A stretch of DNA of 64,000 bases from an uncultured Corynebacterium sp. (GCF_946222835.1 NZ_CAMIHD010000009.1:1-64000); one strand, 5' to 3'; positions 33,103 through 41,998 are shown, numbered from the stretch's first letter. The notes: a model not told the origin generated them from the letters alone. Translations and numbers: made by a program.

Positions 33103-33750
33103 ATGGGCCGCATGCCACATTCCGACATTGCCGCAAAGCACGATCGCCTCGTTTGGATCGATTTGGAGATGACCGGCCTAGACCCTGAGCGCCACGTCAT
33201 CGTCGAGGTCGCTGCCATCATCACCGATGGCAACCTCAATATCCTGGGCGAAGGCATCGACCTCGTCGTCCACGCCACCGAGGAAGATCTGGCGCAGATG
33301 GATACTTTCGTCACGCAGATGCACGCCAAATCCGGGCTAGATAAGGAAATCCGCGAGTCCACCACCTCGATAGGAGAAGCCGAGGACGCCGTACTCGCAC
33401 TCATCAACGAGCACTGCGATCCGGAGCACCCCGCTCCCCTGGCCGGCAATTCCATCGCCACCGATCGCACCTTCATCCGCACCTATATGCCGCGGCTCGA
33501 TAGCGCCCTGCACTATCGCATGATCGACGTGTCCACCATCAAAGAGCTCGCCCGCCGCTGGCACCCACGCGCCTATTTCAACCAGCCCGATAAAGGCATG
33601 GCCCACCGCGCACTGCAGGACATCATCGAATCCATCCGCGAGTTGGACTTCTACCGCCGCAGTGTCTTCCGCACCGACGAGGGCCCCACCTCCCCCGAGG
33701 CGGAGCAGATTAAGGCGGAAACTACCGCAGACTACCAGGCGTTTTTGTAA
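33103..33750 (+). CDS. orn: Oligoribonuclease
   Basis: 215 residues; a DEDDh 3'-5' exonuclease that degrades di- to pentaribonucleotides, including pGpG and pApA left from cyclic dinucleotides. Exo I is LVWIDLEMTGLDPE, Exo II falls in GNSIATDRTFI and Exo III in HRALQDIIESI, giving the D, E, D, D and H ligands. The first ATG at 33103 has GGGAG four bases upstream; the alternative at 33112 is too distant. Confidence 0.97.
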   Translation: MGRMPHSDIAAKHDRLVWIDLEMTGLDPERHVIVEVAAIITDGNLNILGEGIDLVVHATEEDLAQMDTFVTQMHAKSGLDKEIRESTTSIGEAEDAVLALINEHCDPEHPAPLAGNSIATDRTFIRTYMPRLDSALHYRMIDVSTIKELARRWHPRAYFNQPDKGMAHRALQDIIESIRELDFYRRSVFRTDEGPTSPEAEQIKAETTADYQAFL

Positions 33751-33799
33751 TTTAAGCGGCGTGAGTTAACCTATATCTCGTTGCTTTCACGCAGCGATG

Positions 33800-33875
33800 G
33801 TGGCTGTAGTTCAGCTGGTAGAGCACCAGGTTGTGATCCTGGGTGTCGCGGGTTCGAGTCCCGTCAGCCACCCCA
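33800..33875 (+). tRNA. tRNA-His (GTG anticodon)
   Basis: Acceptor arms GTGGCTG/CAGCCAC, anticodon loop TTGTGAT (GTG), T-arm GGTTCGAGTCC, discriminator C at 33872 and encoded CCA at 33873-33875. A G at 33799 can pair with the discriminator, as expected for the extra G(-1) of tRNA-His. Confidence 0.96.
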
Positions 33876-33878
33876 AAT

Positions 33879-33905
33879 GCCCGAGCCCTGTGCTCGGGCT
33901 TTTTC
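33879..33905 (+). terminator. Rho-independent terminator after tRNA-His
   Basis: Stem GCCCGAG/CTCGGGC with a seven-base loop followed by TTTTTC. It also abuts the 3' end of the broken luciferase-like gene. Confidence 0.85.
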
Positions 33906-34840
33906 AGTTTTCTACCTGCATGCTCGCCAGCAGCTCCTCCGAACGAGCCCGGCCGGCAATATCTGGCATATCTCCGGTGACCACAAACTCACTAACGCCT
34001 AGCCGCTTGCCGACGCCCCTTAATTCCTCCCTCACTTCCTCCACCGTTCCCCAAACGTCATGGGCCAACGCCTCCTCTATGCGCCGGCGCTGCTGCCCCG
34101 TGAGGGCATCCAAGTCCAGCTCGCCCGCCGGCCGCAAGGCCGCGAACTCACCGGTCGATTGCGCTCGCACCTTCGCATAGGCTTCCGGCAACAAGAGATC
34201 ACGGGCGGCCGCGGACGTCTCAGCAACGGCGATATTGAGCGAAGAGATAATGGGCGGGGCGTCGGCAAGCGCATGTTCGCGATACACTCGCGCAGCGGCC
34301 TCCTGCGTGGCCACAGGCCCGCCAAGGATGACACCGAGCCCCAACTTTGCCGCAACCATCGCCGAGCGAAAGCCCGCCAAGACATAGAGCGGGGTGCCCC
34401 CATACTCAGGCCGAACCGTCACCACCTCTTCGCCACGCAGGTAGCGCAAGAGTGTGGTCAGCTCCGCTTCGAAGCGCTGCTTCACCTCGTCCGGCTCCCC
34501 CTGGCGCAGCGCCTTTCGCACCGGTGCCGTAAACCCGACGGAGGAGCCAATCCCTATATCAATGCGACCGGGATACAGCGCCTCGAGGAGATTAATCTGC
34601 TCGGCCACCAGAAACGGCGGGTGATTTAACAACATAATGCCGGCCGTACCCCCGAATGCGCTGCGTGTGTGCCGCAACGTGTGCCGCGAGCATCCCGGGC
34701 TGACCCGCTGGTATTCCCGGCACACCGTGATGCTCGGCCACCAGAAAGCGCAGAAAACCCAACTTCTCTACGTGCCGGGCGTGCTCAGCCACCTGATCCA
34801 GTGGGCCGGCTGCCCCGCGGTCTAAAACAGAAAAGCGCAT
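33904..34840 (-). pseudogene. Luciferase-like flavin monooxygenase, frameshifted
   Basis: Two overlapping minus-strand frames together make one protein of about 311 residues. The N-terminal piece (MRFSVLDRG, FLVAEHHGVPG, AAHTQRIR) and the C-terminal piece (GTAGIMLLNHPP, EALYPGRIDIGIG, YVLAGFRSA) are consecutive parts of the group-1 luciferase-like monooxygenase family. The frame is lost at a run of five C (plus strand, 34649-34653); removing one base restores IRGTAGIMLL. Either the gene is inactive, or the run is a sequencing or assembly error. Substrate unknown; such proteins oxidise diverse small molecules with FMNH2. Confidence 0.85.
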
Positions 34841-34887
34841 GGCCGCCACTGTAGCCATGCGCTTCTGCCTGGTGCGGCCGTTAGGCG

Positions 34888-36117
34888 CTACTGATTAGCG
34901 TCTGCGTTGCCCTTGGACCACTCATCCCAGGACATATTCCAGTCACCGAGGCCATCCATCGCATTAAGCGTCTCGCCGTAGGTATTGAATACGCGCACCA
35001 CATCGCCGCGTTTCATCGTCTCCTGGAACCACTGTGCAGCTTCTGGTGTCACGTTGATGCAGCCGTGCGAGGTATTGGTATTACCCTGCGCCCACACGGA
35101 CCACGGAGCGGAGTGAACATAGATGCCGGAATAAGACATCTGCGTAGCCCAGTCCACGGTCGTGCGGTAGCCGCCTGCGTCATGGGCTAAGCCAAAGGTT
35201 TCCGAGTCCATGAGCAGCTGCTGGTGCTCATCGCCAATAACATAGCGGCCATTCGGCGTATCGTACTGATAATCGCGGCCCAGCGAGACCGGAATGGCAC
35301 GCAAGAACTTCTTATTCTTAAAGACCTTCATCGTCTTGGTGGCGTTATCGATAATCGCCACCGTGCGGTCACCAATGGTGAAATTGGTCTTGGCATTCTC
35401 ACCGCCATAGATGCCGCCGCCTAGGTCCTGGCCGTACTGGTCGACCTTCACCTCAACCTTGGTGCCAGGCTCCCAGTAATCCTTCGGGCGCCAGCGCACT
35501 TCCTGGTTATTGACCCAGTAGAAGGCCCCCTTCACCTCAGGATTGGTGGTGACAGTAATGGTCTTTTCGGCCGCCTTACGGTCCGTAATTGGCACACCGA
35601 AATTCACCCCAATAACCTGACCAACGCCGACCTCCGAATCCGGGATAGGAGAAAGCGAGACCTCGGCGACACCCGCTGCTTGCGGAGTGGAAAAACTGAG
35701 GTTCTTCTTATTGCCATCTACATCGGAGGCCACGATGGAATAAGTGTGGTTATAGCCCAAGTCCTCCGCAGTAGACCACGTTTTAGCGTCTTTGGAGAGC
35801 TTTTCTTTGACTTCCACGCCCATTTCATTGGTCATGGTGACGCTCTTGAGCTTGCCCGTGGTCTCCACGGTGACAGGCTTGGACGGATCCACATTCTGTG
35901 CTCCGTCTTTCACGGAGACCGAAAGGCCGCTCTTCTTCTTTTCGGACTCTGTGCCGCTATCCTTCTCCGCACCTGCACCTGCGGCGGCGGTGGATTCTTG
36001 ATCGGCAGATTGATTCTCGGCTGAGGAATCAGAAGAGCAGGAGGCGGCGGCTAGGGAAATGCACGCAACGCCCGCGGCCGCTACGAGGCGGCGCGCAATA
36101 GGGAGGGAATTTTTCAC
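34888..36117 (-). CDS. L,D-transpeptidase lipoprotein (LdtMt2-like)
   Basis: 409 residues from a GTG at 36117 with AGGGCAA upstream. The signal peptide ends in the lipobox AASC (about residue 27), then comes a low-complexity Ser/Glu/Ala linker. Two immunoglobulin-like domains follow (about 65-270), and then a YkuD catalytic domain. The active-site motif SHGCINV puts the nucleophile at Cys353, with the conserved HSAPW upstream. It makes 3-3 cross-links in peptidoglycan outside the membrane. The C-terminal extension (WNMSWDEWSKGNADAN) is typical of actinobacterial Ldts. The position between orn and DUF3618/bcp parallels Rv2518c. Confidence 0.95.
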   Translation of the reverse strand: MKNSLPIARRLVAAAGVACISLAAASCSSDSSAENQSADQESTAAAGAGAEKDSGTESEKKKSGLSVSVKDGAQNVDPSKPVTVETTGKLKSVTMTNEMGVEVKEKLSKDAKTWSTAEDLGYNHTYSIVASDVDGNKKNLSFSTPQAAGVAEVSLSPIPDSEVGVGQVIGVNFGVPITDRKAAEKTITVTTNPEVKGAFYWVNNQEVRWRPKDYWEPGTKVEVKVDQYGQDLGGGIYGGENAKTNFTIGDRTVAIIDNATKTMKVFKNKKFLRAIPVSLGRDYQYDTPNGRYVIGDEHQQLLMDSETFGLAHDAGGYRTTVDWATQMSYSGIYVHSAPWSVWAQGNTNTSHGCINVTPEAAQWFQETMKRGDVVRVFNTYGETLNAMDGLGDWNMSWDEWSKGNADANQ

Positions 36118-36329
36118 TGAGTTGCCCTTAAACACGTAATTGCTGCTTTCAAAGACCAACCTAGATTAGCGTCTCCCTTTGCCAATTACCACAAGCAACT
36201 TCAGGCATTAACCAATTTGTTATATACCCTCTAAAAAGTACTCTGACCTGGCGATTTTACACTTTTAAAGAATGGCTGCTAGAGTATTTACTCGTTGCAC
36301 AGAGAGCCACACGGCAGGAAGTCAACAAT

Positions 36330-36402
<73 letters not shown>

Positions 36403-36408
36403 CAACTT

Positions 36409-36454
36409 AAATCTCGAGGCATTGTTCTTAGAACGATACCTCGAGATTTTTCGT
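36409..36454 (+). terminator. Rho-independent terminator after tRNA-Lys
   Basis: Stem AAATCTCGAGG/CCTCGAGATTT with a 19-base loop, then TTTTCGTTTT. Confidence 0.85.
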
Positions 36455-36527
36455 TTTGGCAGCCAGTTATTGTCACCGCAGATGCGCATGATTTATTTGC
36501 TAGCGATGCCTTGGACATCAACCGCCC

Positions 36528-36537
36528 GATGGCGCAC
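36528..36537 (+). repeat. Second copy of the tRNA-Lys 3' end
   Basis: GATGGCGCAC repeats the last bases of tRNA-Lys (36394-36403), 134 bp downstream. This copy is followed by CA, giving GCGCACCA, a tRNA 3' end with CCA. It may be a trace of a past integration or of a second, decayed tRNA. Confidence 0.4.
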
Positions 36538-36542
36538 CATTT

Positions 36543-36571
36543 AAAAAAAGGCCGGGTGATTACCCGGCCTT
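36543..36571 (-). terminator. Terminator of the siderophore/haem ABC operon
   Basis: Perfect stem AAGGCCGGGT/ACCCGGCCTT with a GATT loop. On the minus strand it is followed by a run of T. It lies directly after the ATPase stop codon. Confidence 0.88.
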
Positions 36572-36574
36572 GTG

Positions 36575-37336
36575 CTATCTCACCCGCAGCGGGGCGATGA
36601 GTGGAGCGCCGCCATGCTGGACGACGTCCGCCTCTACCCCATACACGCCTTCCACGAGTTCCTCCGTGAGCACGTCCGCAGGCCTTCCTTGCGCGCGAAT
36701 ATGGCCCTTTTTGAGCACCACCAGCTGGTCACACATGCGCGCGGCCAGGTTGATGTCATGGATGGCTACAAGGCCTAGGCTGCCATCGCGCTTCGCCTTG
36801 GCACGCACCTCGTCCAATACAAAGATCTGGTGATGGAGGTCGAGGGCGGACGTGGGCTCGTCGAGAAGCATGAGGCCTGGATTGCCCACCAGCATCTGTG
36901 CCACCGCCACCAGCTGGCGCTGGCCGCCAGAAAGCTCATTGAGATAGCGCGAAGCAATCGCGTCCAGCCCCAAGGAGTGCAGCACCTCTCCCGTGCGCGT
37001 AATCGGGTCTTCGCAGGCCTCACGGCGCGCGGAAATCAGCACGGCCTCAAACACCCGCAGCGCGGCCGAGCTAGTGAGATCCTGCGGTACGTAGCCGATA
37101 AGCTGCCGGCGGCGCTTGCCACGCGGGGCCGTGCCTTCGACGCGGAAATCCACGTCTCCGTCGCAGCCGCGGTGCACGCCGGCTAGGGACTTGATAAGCG
37201 TGGTCTTGCCGGAGGCATTCGGCCCCAACAATCCCACCAGCTGCCCGCCGTGAAGTTTTTCCACGTCCACGGACTCCAGCACACGGTGCTTGCCATAGGC
37301 CGCACTCAGCCCGGAAATAGTCAGTTCTACGTCCAC
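36575..37336 (-). CDS. Iron-siderophore/haem ABC transporter ATPase (FecE/HmuV type)
   Basis: 253 residues. Walker A GPNASGKTT, signature LSGGQRQLVAVAQ, Walker B LMLLDEPTSALD and the switch His in LVAIHDINLA are present. Walker A has Ala-Ser in place of the usual Gly-Ser/Ala-Gly pair, within normal variation. Its start overlaps the end of the permease gene. Third gene of an iron-uptake operon. Confidence 0.94.
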   Translation of the reverse strand: MDVELTISGLSAAYGKHRVLESVDVEKLHGGQLVGLLGPNASGKTTLIKSLAGVHRGCDGDVDFRVEGTAPRGKRRRQLIGYVPQDLTSSAALRVFEAVLISARREACEDPITRTGEVLHSLGLDAIASRYLNELSGGQRQLVAVAQMLVGNPGLMLLDEPTSALDLHHQIFVLDEVRAKAKRDGSLGLVAIHDINLAARMCDQLVVLKKGHIRAQGRPADVLTEELVEGVYGVEADVVQHGGAPLIAPLRVR

Positions 37337-38382
37337 AGTGCCCTCCTTCGGGTCATAACGATGGCAATGAAGAATGGCACGCCCAGAAGCGAAGTAACAA
37401 TGCCAATGGGAATAGCCAGGCCCGGCTTAATCATCAGGCTGACCGCGTGCGCAGCACACATCACGGCCGCGCCCGCCGCCATGGAGGCCGGCAGGAAGTA
37501 ACGTTGGTCCTCGCCTACCAACATGCGAGCGATATGCGAGCCCACCAAGCCAATGAAGCCGATGATGCCTGCAAAGGCCACGGTCGTCGCCGCGACAAGC
37601 GAGACCACGATGAGCACCACAACGCGCAAGCGCGAGGTATTGATGCCCATGGCGGTAGCGCGGGCGTCGCCAAGCCGCAAGGCCGTCAGGCGCCAACCCA
37701 GCACCCACAGGATAGGCAGGGCGATAATGAGCACGGCCGCCAGCACGCCATTGGCCGCCCAGTTGGCGCGGGTGAGAGAGCCCATGGACCAATAGACGAT
37801 CTGCTGCAGCGCCTCGGCCGAGGACTGGTATTGGATAAGCGCCAGCATGGCTTGGAAGAAAAACACCAAGCCGATGCCCAGCAGCACCATGGTTTCTGCC
37901 TTTGCGCCGCGGATAACTGCCGCAACCACGATGATCGCGGTGGCTACCGCGGCCGAAAGCCACGCCACCAACGCGAGATTGAACTGCGGCTGCGCAATCA
38001 GCTGCCATTTGAGCACGATGGAGCTGGCGCCACCAAACGCGGCGGCCGCTGAAATGCCCAGCGTGAATGGCTCGGCCAGCGGGTTATTCAGGATGGTCTG
38101 CATCTCCGCGCCGGCCATAGACAGAGCCATGCCGATGAGCACGGCCATCACGGCCATAGGCAGGCGCAGTTGCCATAGAACCGTGCGCGTTTGGTCATCG
38201 AGCCCCGCGGGATTGACTATGCCCTTCATGACCTCGCCCGGGCTGATATCGATCGCACCCACGAAGTTGCTGATAATAAAAGCCACGGCTGCGATCAGGG
38301 TCAGGCCCGCAACAATGCCGATGCGTTGCCACGTTAACTTCTTGTGCTGCCGCGCCAGCGCGGCTACCTCTGCACCCTCCAT
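37327..38382 (-). CDS. Iron-siderophore/haem ABC transporter permease (FecCD family)
   Basis: 351 residues with about nine or ten membrane helices. FecCD landmarks are visible: VLWQLRLPMAVMAVLIGMALSMAG, NPLAEPFTLGISAAAAFG and FIGLVGSHIARMLVGEDQRYFLP. A single permease gene implies a homodimeric channel, as for BtuC or FhuB halves. It overlaps the binding-protein stop at 38382 by one base. Confidence 0.95.
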   Translation of the reverse strand: MEGAEVAALARQHKKLTWQRIGIVAGLTLIAAVAFIISNFVGAIDISPGEVMKGIVNPAGLDDQTRTVLWQLRLPMAVMAVLIGMALSMAGAEMQTILNNPLAEPFTLGISAAAAFGGASSIVLKWQLIAQPQFNLALVAWLSAAVATAIIVVAAVIRGAKAETMVLLGIGLVFFFQAMLALIQYQSSAEALQQIVYWSMGSLTRANWAANGVLAAVLIIALPILWVLGWRLTALRLGDARATAMGINTSRLRVVVLIVVSLVAATTVAFAGIIGFIGLVGSHIARMLVGEDQRYFLPASMAAGAAVMCAAHAVSLMIKPGLAIPIGIVTSLLGVPFFIAIVMTRRRALWT

Positions 38383-39545
38383 TAGTTGGTGCTAAAGAAG
38401 GTTCCCTCGCCAGAGACCGGCGAGTACTTTTCTTGCGCATCCATCCACTGCTTGGCGACGTCCATATCGGCATACGCCTCCGGGTCAATCCACTCCGCCA
38501 CCTGCAGCAGCGCCAGGTAATTAAACGGCGAATCATAGAACTGGTGCCACATGCTGTGGAAGTGGTGTTCCTTGACCGCGCGAAGCTTATCGAAGCCGGC
38601 CTGCTTGCCCGGCAGCTTGGCGACGCTGCCCTTGGCTTCCCTTTCATCAATGCCATAACCGACTGCCGCATAGCCGACTGGGTGGCCCTCATCGTCCTTC
38701 ATCTCAGACCAATCGCCACCGGTGGCAATAACCATGTCCGGGTCAGATTCCAAAACCTTCTCCGGGGTGATAGTGCCGGATTCGCCCGGGATGATTTCAT
38801 CCGCAATATTCTCGCCGCCGGCCGCGTTGACCAGCTGGGAGATATTGGAATCGTTCCACGAACCGCAGCAATCGGACACACCGGCCGCTCGCCAGACAAA
38901 TGCCCTTGGCTTGTCCTCTACCTGCTTCGCGCGGTCCTCCACCAAGTCCACGGTCTTTTGCCAATCCGCGTTGAATTCCTCCGCGCGGTCCTCTTGGCCG
39001 AAGATTTCGCCGAAGATATCCATGGTCTTAGGCGTATTCTCCAGCGGGTCGCGGCGGAAGTCGGTGACCGCATACTTCAAGCCAGCCTGATCCATCTTGT
39101 CGGTCAGGCCAGCCTCGCGAGAGGCATCGTATTGATCCAGCGAGAGCACAATGAGGTCCGGGTCTAGGCTCACGAGTTTTTCTACGGTGACATCGCCCTT
39201 GGCAAAGCCGCCGATCTCTGGAACCTCGTTTACGGACGGCAGTTCCTTTTCCAGCGCCTTGTAGTAATCCGGCACGTTCTGCTTGAGATCCGTACCGATG
39301 CCAACGACCTTGTCCAGTGGATTATCGGGGTCGAGTACACCGGTGGCAAAAATCGATCGCCCCTCCCCCAAAATCACGCGATCGGGAGCCTTATCCAGTT
39401 CCACGTCACGGCCGGTGATATCGGTGAAGGAGAACTCGGCATCGCCACTGGCGCCGCCAGTTACTTCCTCAGCTGCGCCGCAGCCGACGAGTGCGGTTGC
39501 CGATGCCGCCACAACCGCCATCACCTTGAAGGGGGTATGAGCCAT
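38382..39545 (-). CDS. Iron-siderophore ABC transporter binding lipoprotein
   Basis: 387 residues from the ATG at 39545, which has AAGGA upstream. The signal peptide ends in the lipobox LVGC (residue 22). The mature protein is a periplasmic-binding protein of the FecB/FepB group (DITGRDVELDKAPDRVILGE, VTVEKLVSLDPDLIVLS, ITPEKVLESDPDMVIATGG). The ligand could be a ferric siderophore or another chelate. The operon promoter carries two DtxR-like boxes, so repression by iron is expected. Confidence 0.94.
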   Translation of the reverse strand: MAHTPFKVMAVVAASATALVGCGAAEEVTGGASGDAEFSFTDITGRDVELDKAPDRVILGEGRSIFATGVLDPDNPLDKVVGIGTDLKQNVPDYYKALEKELPSVNEVPEIGGFAKGDVTVEKLVSLDPDLIVLSLDQYDASREAGLTDKMDQAGLKYAVTDFRRDPLENTPKTMDIFGEIFGQEDRAEEFNADWQKTVDLVEDRAKQVEDKPRAFVWRAAGVSDCCGSWNDSNISQLVNAAGGENIADEIIPGESGTITPEKVLESDPDMVIATGGDWSEMKDDEGHPVGYAAVGYGIDEREAKGSVAKLPGKQAGFDKLRAVKEHHFHSMWHQFYDSPFNYLALLQVAEWIDPEAYADMDVAKQWMDAQEKYSPVSGEGTFFSTN

Positions 39546-39596
39546 TTTTAGTCCTTGGTTGTTGGATGCCCTCGCGGCAGCCGCGATGAGCCTTAC

Positions 39597-39615
39597 GTAG
39601 GACATCCTAACCTGA
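39597..39615. promoter_or_regulatory. DtxR-like iron box 1
   Basis: GTAGGACATCCTAACCTGA matches 14 of 19 positions of the DtxR consensus TTAGGTTAGCCTAACCTAA. It lies 52 bases upstream of the binding-protein start. Confidence 0.6.
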
Positions 39616-39620
39616 CTAAG

Positions 39621-39639
39621 TAAGGTAACCCAAACCTAA
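39621..39639. promoter_or_regulatory. DtxR-like iron box 2
   Basis: TAAGGTAACCCAAACCTAA matches 15 of 19 positions of the same consensus. It lies 24 bp from box 1, centre to centre, and covers the stop codon of glsA. Confidence 0.65.
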
Positions 39640-40913
39640 ACGGGTTCGCCGTTGATCGTGTAGTCCTCCGGCTCTCCCTTGGGCACCTCAGTTCCGTCCG
39701 CCATGGTGCGGTTTTCCAACTCTCCATCCGGATCCACGATCGCAATATCGAAGCCGGACTCGCGAATCCGGCGCAGCCCCTCCTTCAGCATCCGCCGGCC
39801 CACGCGGTTTGTACCGGTAATATGCGATAGCTCGAGCACCACCGTGCCTTCGCCAAAATCCGACTCCATCAGCTCGTACAAAATGCTCTCGGCCGCGTTG
39901 AAGTTAATCAAGCCCTGCAGATAAATGACGGTCAGCTCCGCATCCTGCTCTACCTTGCGCACCGGGTTCACGCCATAGCGCTCATCCGTGGACATCAGGT
40001 GCAGGCCCATGTCCTCCGACATCAGCTTGAACGCATCCACCCCGCGCACCGAGTTGCCTTCCTTATTCAACCGCGGCGAGAACGTCGCCACACCCAGCTG
40101 GCCAGGCAGAGTACCCAAGAGGCCGCCTGAAACACCCGACTTCGCCGGGATGCCCACCTCGGCCATCCATCGGCCGGCGCCGTCGTACATGCCGGCCGAG
40201 CTCATCACCGACAGCGTCAATCGGCACACATCCGCATCCAAAATTTTGTCGCCCGTTACCGGCTGCACGCCACCATTGGCCAGAGTTGCCGACATCACGG
40301 CCAAATCCCGCACCGTCACCACAATCGAGCACTGCTCGATATACGTCGAGACCGCATCATGGGCCTCGTCTTGAATGATGTCGTAATTGCGCAGCATGTG
40401 CGCCAGCGAAAGGTTTCGTTCGCTGACATCGAGCTCGGAGGAGCGCATGGCGTCGTCGATATGCAAGTCGCGGCCCGCCAGGCGGGAGAAATAGCTGCGC
40501 AGTCGTTCCACGCGCGCGGCCGGCTCCGAATCAACACCATTAATTAACTGTGTGACCGCAATCGCGCCCGCATTAATCATGGGGTTGACCGGCCGGTGGT
40601 CATCGCGGTTGAGCGAAAGTTCGTTGAAGGCCTCTCCCGAAGGCTCCATACCCACGATCTTGCGCACCGCGGAGAGTCCCAGCTCCTGCAGCGCCAGCGC
40701 GTAGACAAACGGCTTGGAAAGGGACTGTAGGGTAAATTCCACCTCATCATCGCCCGCGGAATAGACGTGGCCGGTGGTGGTGCACATCGCGGCACCGAGG
40801 TACTCGGGATCCGCCTTGGCCAGGTCCGGAATATAATCCGCCACGGCGCCGTCGCGATTATCGCGCACCTTAGTGAGGATTTCCTGCAAATAAAAAGGGA
40901 TTGGTGTCTTCAT
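39636..40913 (-). CDS. glsA: Glutaminase with C-terminal STAS domain
   Basis: 425 residues. Residues 1-305 are a serine-dependent beta-lactamase-like glutaminase that hydrolyses glutamine to glutamate and ammonia. The SxxK pair is S64/K67 in TLQSLSKPF, and further landmarks are NPMINAGAI and GIPAKSGVSGG. Residues 325-405 form a STAS/anti-sigma antagonist-like domain (DAELTVIYLQGLINFNAAE; VVLELSHITGTNRVG), seen in larger bacterial and C. glutamicum glutaminases. The C-terminus (VPKGEPEDYTINGEPV) is acidic. The gene ends inside a DtxR-like box of the next operon but has no clear iron link itself. Confidence 0.94.
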   Translation of the reverse strand: MKTPIPFYLQEILTKVRDNRDGAVADYIPDLAKADPEYLGAAMCTTTGHVYSAGDDEVEFTLQSLSKPFVYALALQELGLSAVRKIVGMEPSGEAFNELSLNRDDHRPVNPMINAGAIAVTQLINGVDSEPAARVERLRSYFSRLAGRDLHIDDAMRSSELDVSERNLSLAHMLRNYDIIQDEAHDAVSTYIEQCSIVVTVRDLAVMSATLANGGVQPVTGDKILDADVCRLTLSVMSSAGMYDGAGRWMAEVGIPAKSGVSGGLLGTLPGQLGVATFSPRLNKEGNSVRGVDAFKLMSEDMGLHLMSTDERYGVNPVRKVEQDAELTVIYLQGLINFNAAESILYELMESDFGEGTVVLELSHITGTNRVGRRMLKEGLRRIRESGFDIAIVDPDGELENRTMADGTEVPKGEPEDYTINGEPV

Positions 40914-40929
40914 CCCAACCCAGCCTACG

Positions 40930-40956
40930 AAAAAAGTCCCCGCAATGTGCGGGGAC
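40930..40956 (-). terminator. Terminator after the DUF3618 gene
   Basis: Stem GTCCCCGC/GCGGGGAC with an AATGT loop. On the minus strand it is followed by TTTTTT. Confidence 0.85.
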
Positions 40957-40964
40957 CTCCTTAA

Positions 40965-41243
40965 TTAGTGGCGCTCAGACAGCAGACGCTGCAGCTCCTT
41001 CAAGTCGCTCTTGCGACGGCGGGAGCGGAAGACTGAGAAAGCAATCAGGCCAACCACAGCGGCACCGACGCCACCGAGGACCATCTGCACGTTGCGGTCC
41101 TGCAGCTTATCGGTGGCCGCGGTCTTAGCCTCGTTGGCAAAGTTCTGCGGCTTGCTGCGCTGTGCCAGCTCGTCTAGGGTGCCGGCCAGCTGGCGGCGAG
41201 TGCGCTCGATATCGCGCTGAATATCTTCAATATTGCGTGCCAC
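40965..41243 (-). CDS. DUF3618 membrane protein (Rv2520c-like)
   Basis: 92 residues. An N-terminal amphipathic helix begins ARNIEDIQRDIERTRRQLAGTLDELAQRSKP, the DUF3618 signature. One membrane helix (about 53-72, VQMVLGGVGAAVVGLIAFSV) and a basic cytosolic tail (RSRRRKSDLKELQRLL) follow. Function unknown. Divergent from bcp, as in Rv2520c/Rv2521. GAGGAGAAC precedes the ATG. Confidence 0.9.
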   Translation of the reverse strand: MARNIEDIQRDIERTRRQLAGTLDELAQRSKPQNFANEAKTAATDKLQDRNVQMVLGGVGAAVVGLIAFSVFRSRRRKSDLKELQRLLSERH

Positions 41244-41339
41244 GAAGTTCTCCTCTTAACTTAGGTTCGCTCTTAACGGGCTCATTCTACCCCGCCGGCC
41301 CAGCAGCGTGCAGCCTGGGCGGTAAGTATGGTGGGAACC

Positions 41340-41807
41340 ATGACTGAAAACCGATTGAACGTTGGAGATACCGCCCCTGCCTTTGCGCTTGCCGACGACG
41401 CCGGAAACACCGTTTCCCTCGCCGATTACGCAGGCCAGCGCGTACTCGTCTACTTCTACCCCCGCGCCAATACCCCAGGCTGCACCAAGGAAGCCTGCGA
41501 TTTCCGCGATTCCCTAGAACAGCTCAATGATCTAAATATTGCCGTTGTAGGTATCTCGCCCGATAAGCCGGAAGCACTGGCGAAGTTTCGCGCGGACCAT
41601 GAGCTGAACTTCCCTCTCCTGTCTAATCCGGATAAGTCCGTCATGACCGCCTACGGTGCCTTTGGGGAAAAGAAGAATTACGGCAAGGTCGTCCAGGGCG
41701 TTATCCGCTCCACCTTCTTGGTCGAACCGGATGGCACCATCGGCCAGACGCATTACAATGTCAAGGCCACCGGCCACGTCGCCCGCGTGATGAAGGGCCT
41801 TAGCTAG
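41340..41807 (+). CDS. bcp: Thioredoxin-dependent peroxiredoxin BCP
   Basis: 155 residues; reduces hydroperoxides with electrons from thioredoxin or mycoredoxin. The peroxidatic Cys is in PRANTPGCTKEACDF, with the second Cys five residues later (CTKEAC), as in the alpha-2 helix resolving type. The conserved Arg lies in VIRSTFLV. The start at 41340 is chosen over the ATG four codons earlier, because GTGGGA is suitably spaced. Confidence 0.95.
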   Translation: MTENRLNVGDTAPAFALADDAGNTVSLADYAGQRVLVYFYPRANTPGCTKEACDFRDSLEQLNDLNIAVVGISPDKPEALAKFRADHELNFPLLSNPDKSVMTAYGAFGEKKNYGKVVQGVIRSTFLVEPDGTIGQTHYNVKATGHVARVMKGLS

Positions 41808-41998
41808 CGCGTGTAATCCTCCGCCACCGCGGCGTCACCCAGCGCAATGACGAATGCATTGACCAGGCTGGCCTCTTTATCCACAGCCTGTCCGTACGGC
41901 GCAATTGCGCCACTGCGGGCGACTGGGACGACTTTGATGCCGTGGTCGTAGAGATTAACTGCGTGCTCAATTCGCACCTTTTTGTCATCGCGGCCCAC
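41804..41998 (-). CDS. Possible small protein, unknown
   Basis: 64 residues with a GTG start, opposite to and overlapping the end of bcp by four bases. The sequence (HAVNLYDHGIKVVPVARSG, NAFVIALGDAAVAEDYTR) has ordinary amino-acid composition and GC-rich third codon positions. No ribosome site is clear and an in-frame stop lies six codons upstream. It could be a real small gene or the remnant of one; I recognise no family. Two DnaA-box sequences flank or overlap it. Confidence 0.35.
   Translation of the reverse strand: MGRDDKKVRIEHAVNLYDHGIKVVPVARSGAIAPYGQAVDKEASLVNAFVIALGDAAVAEDYTR
41877..41885 (+). promoter_or_regulatory. DnaA-box match (3)
   Basis: TTATCCACA exact match inside the small minus-strand frame downstream of bcp. 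Confidence 0.4.

Noticed and set aside
34592..34858. Separate small gene upstream of the luciferase-like frame
   Set aside because: Its sequence is the N-terminal part of the same monooxygenase; a single-base change joins both frames.
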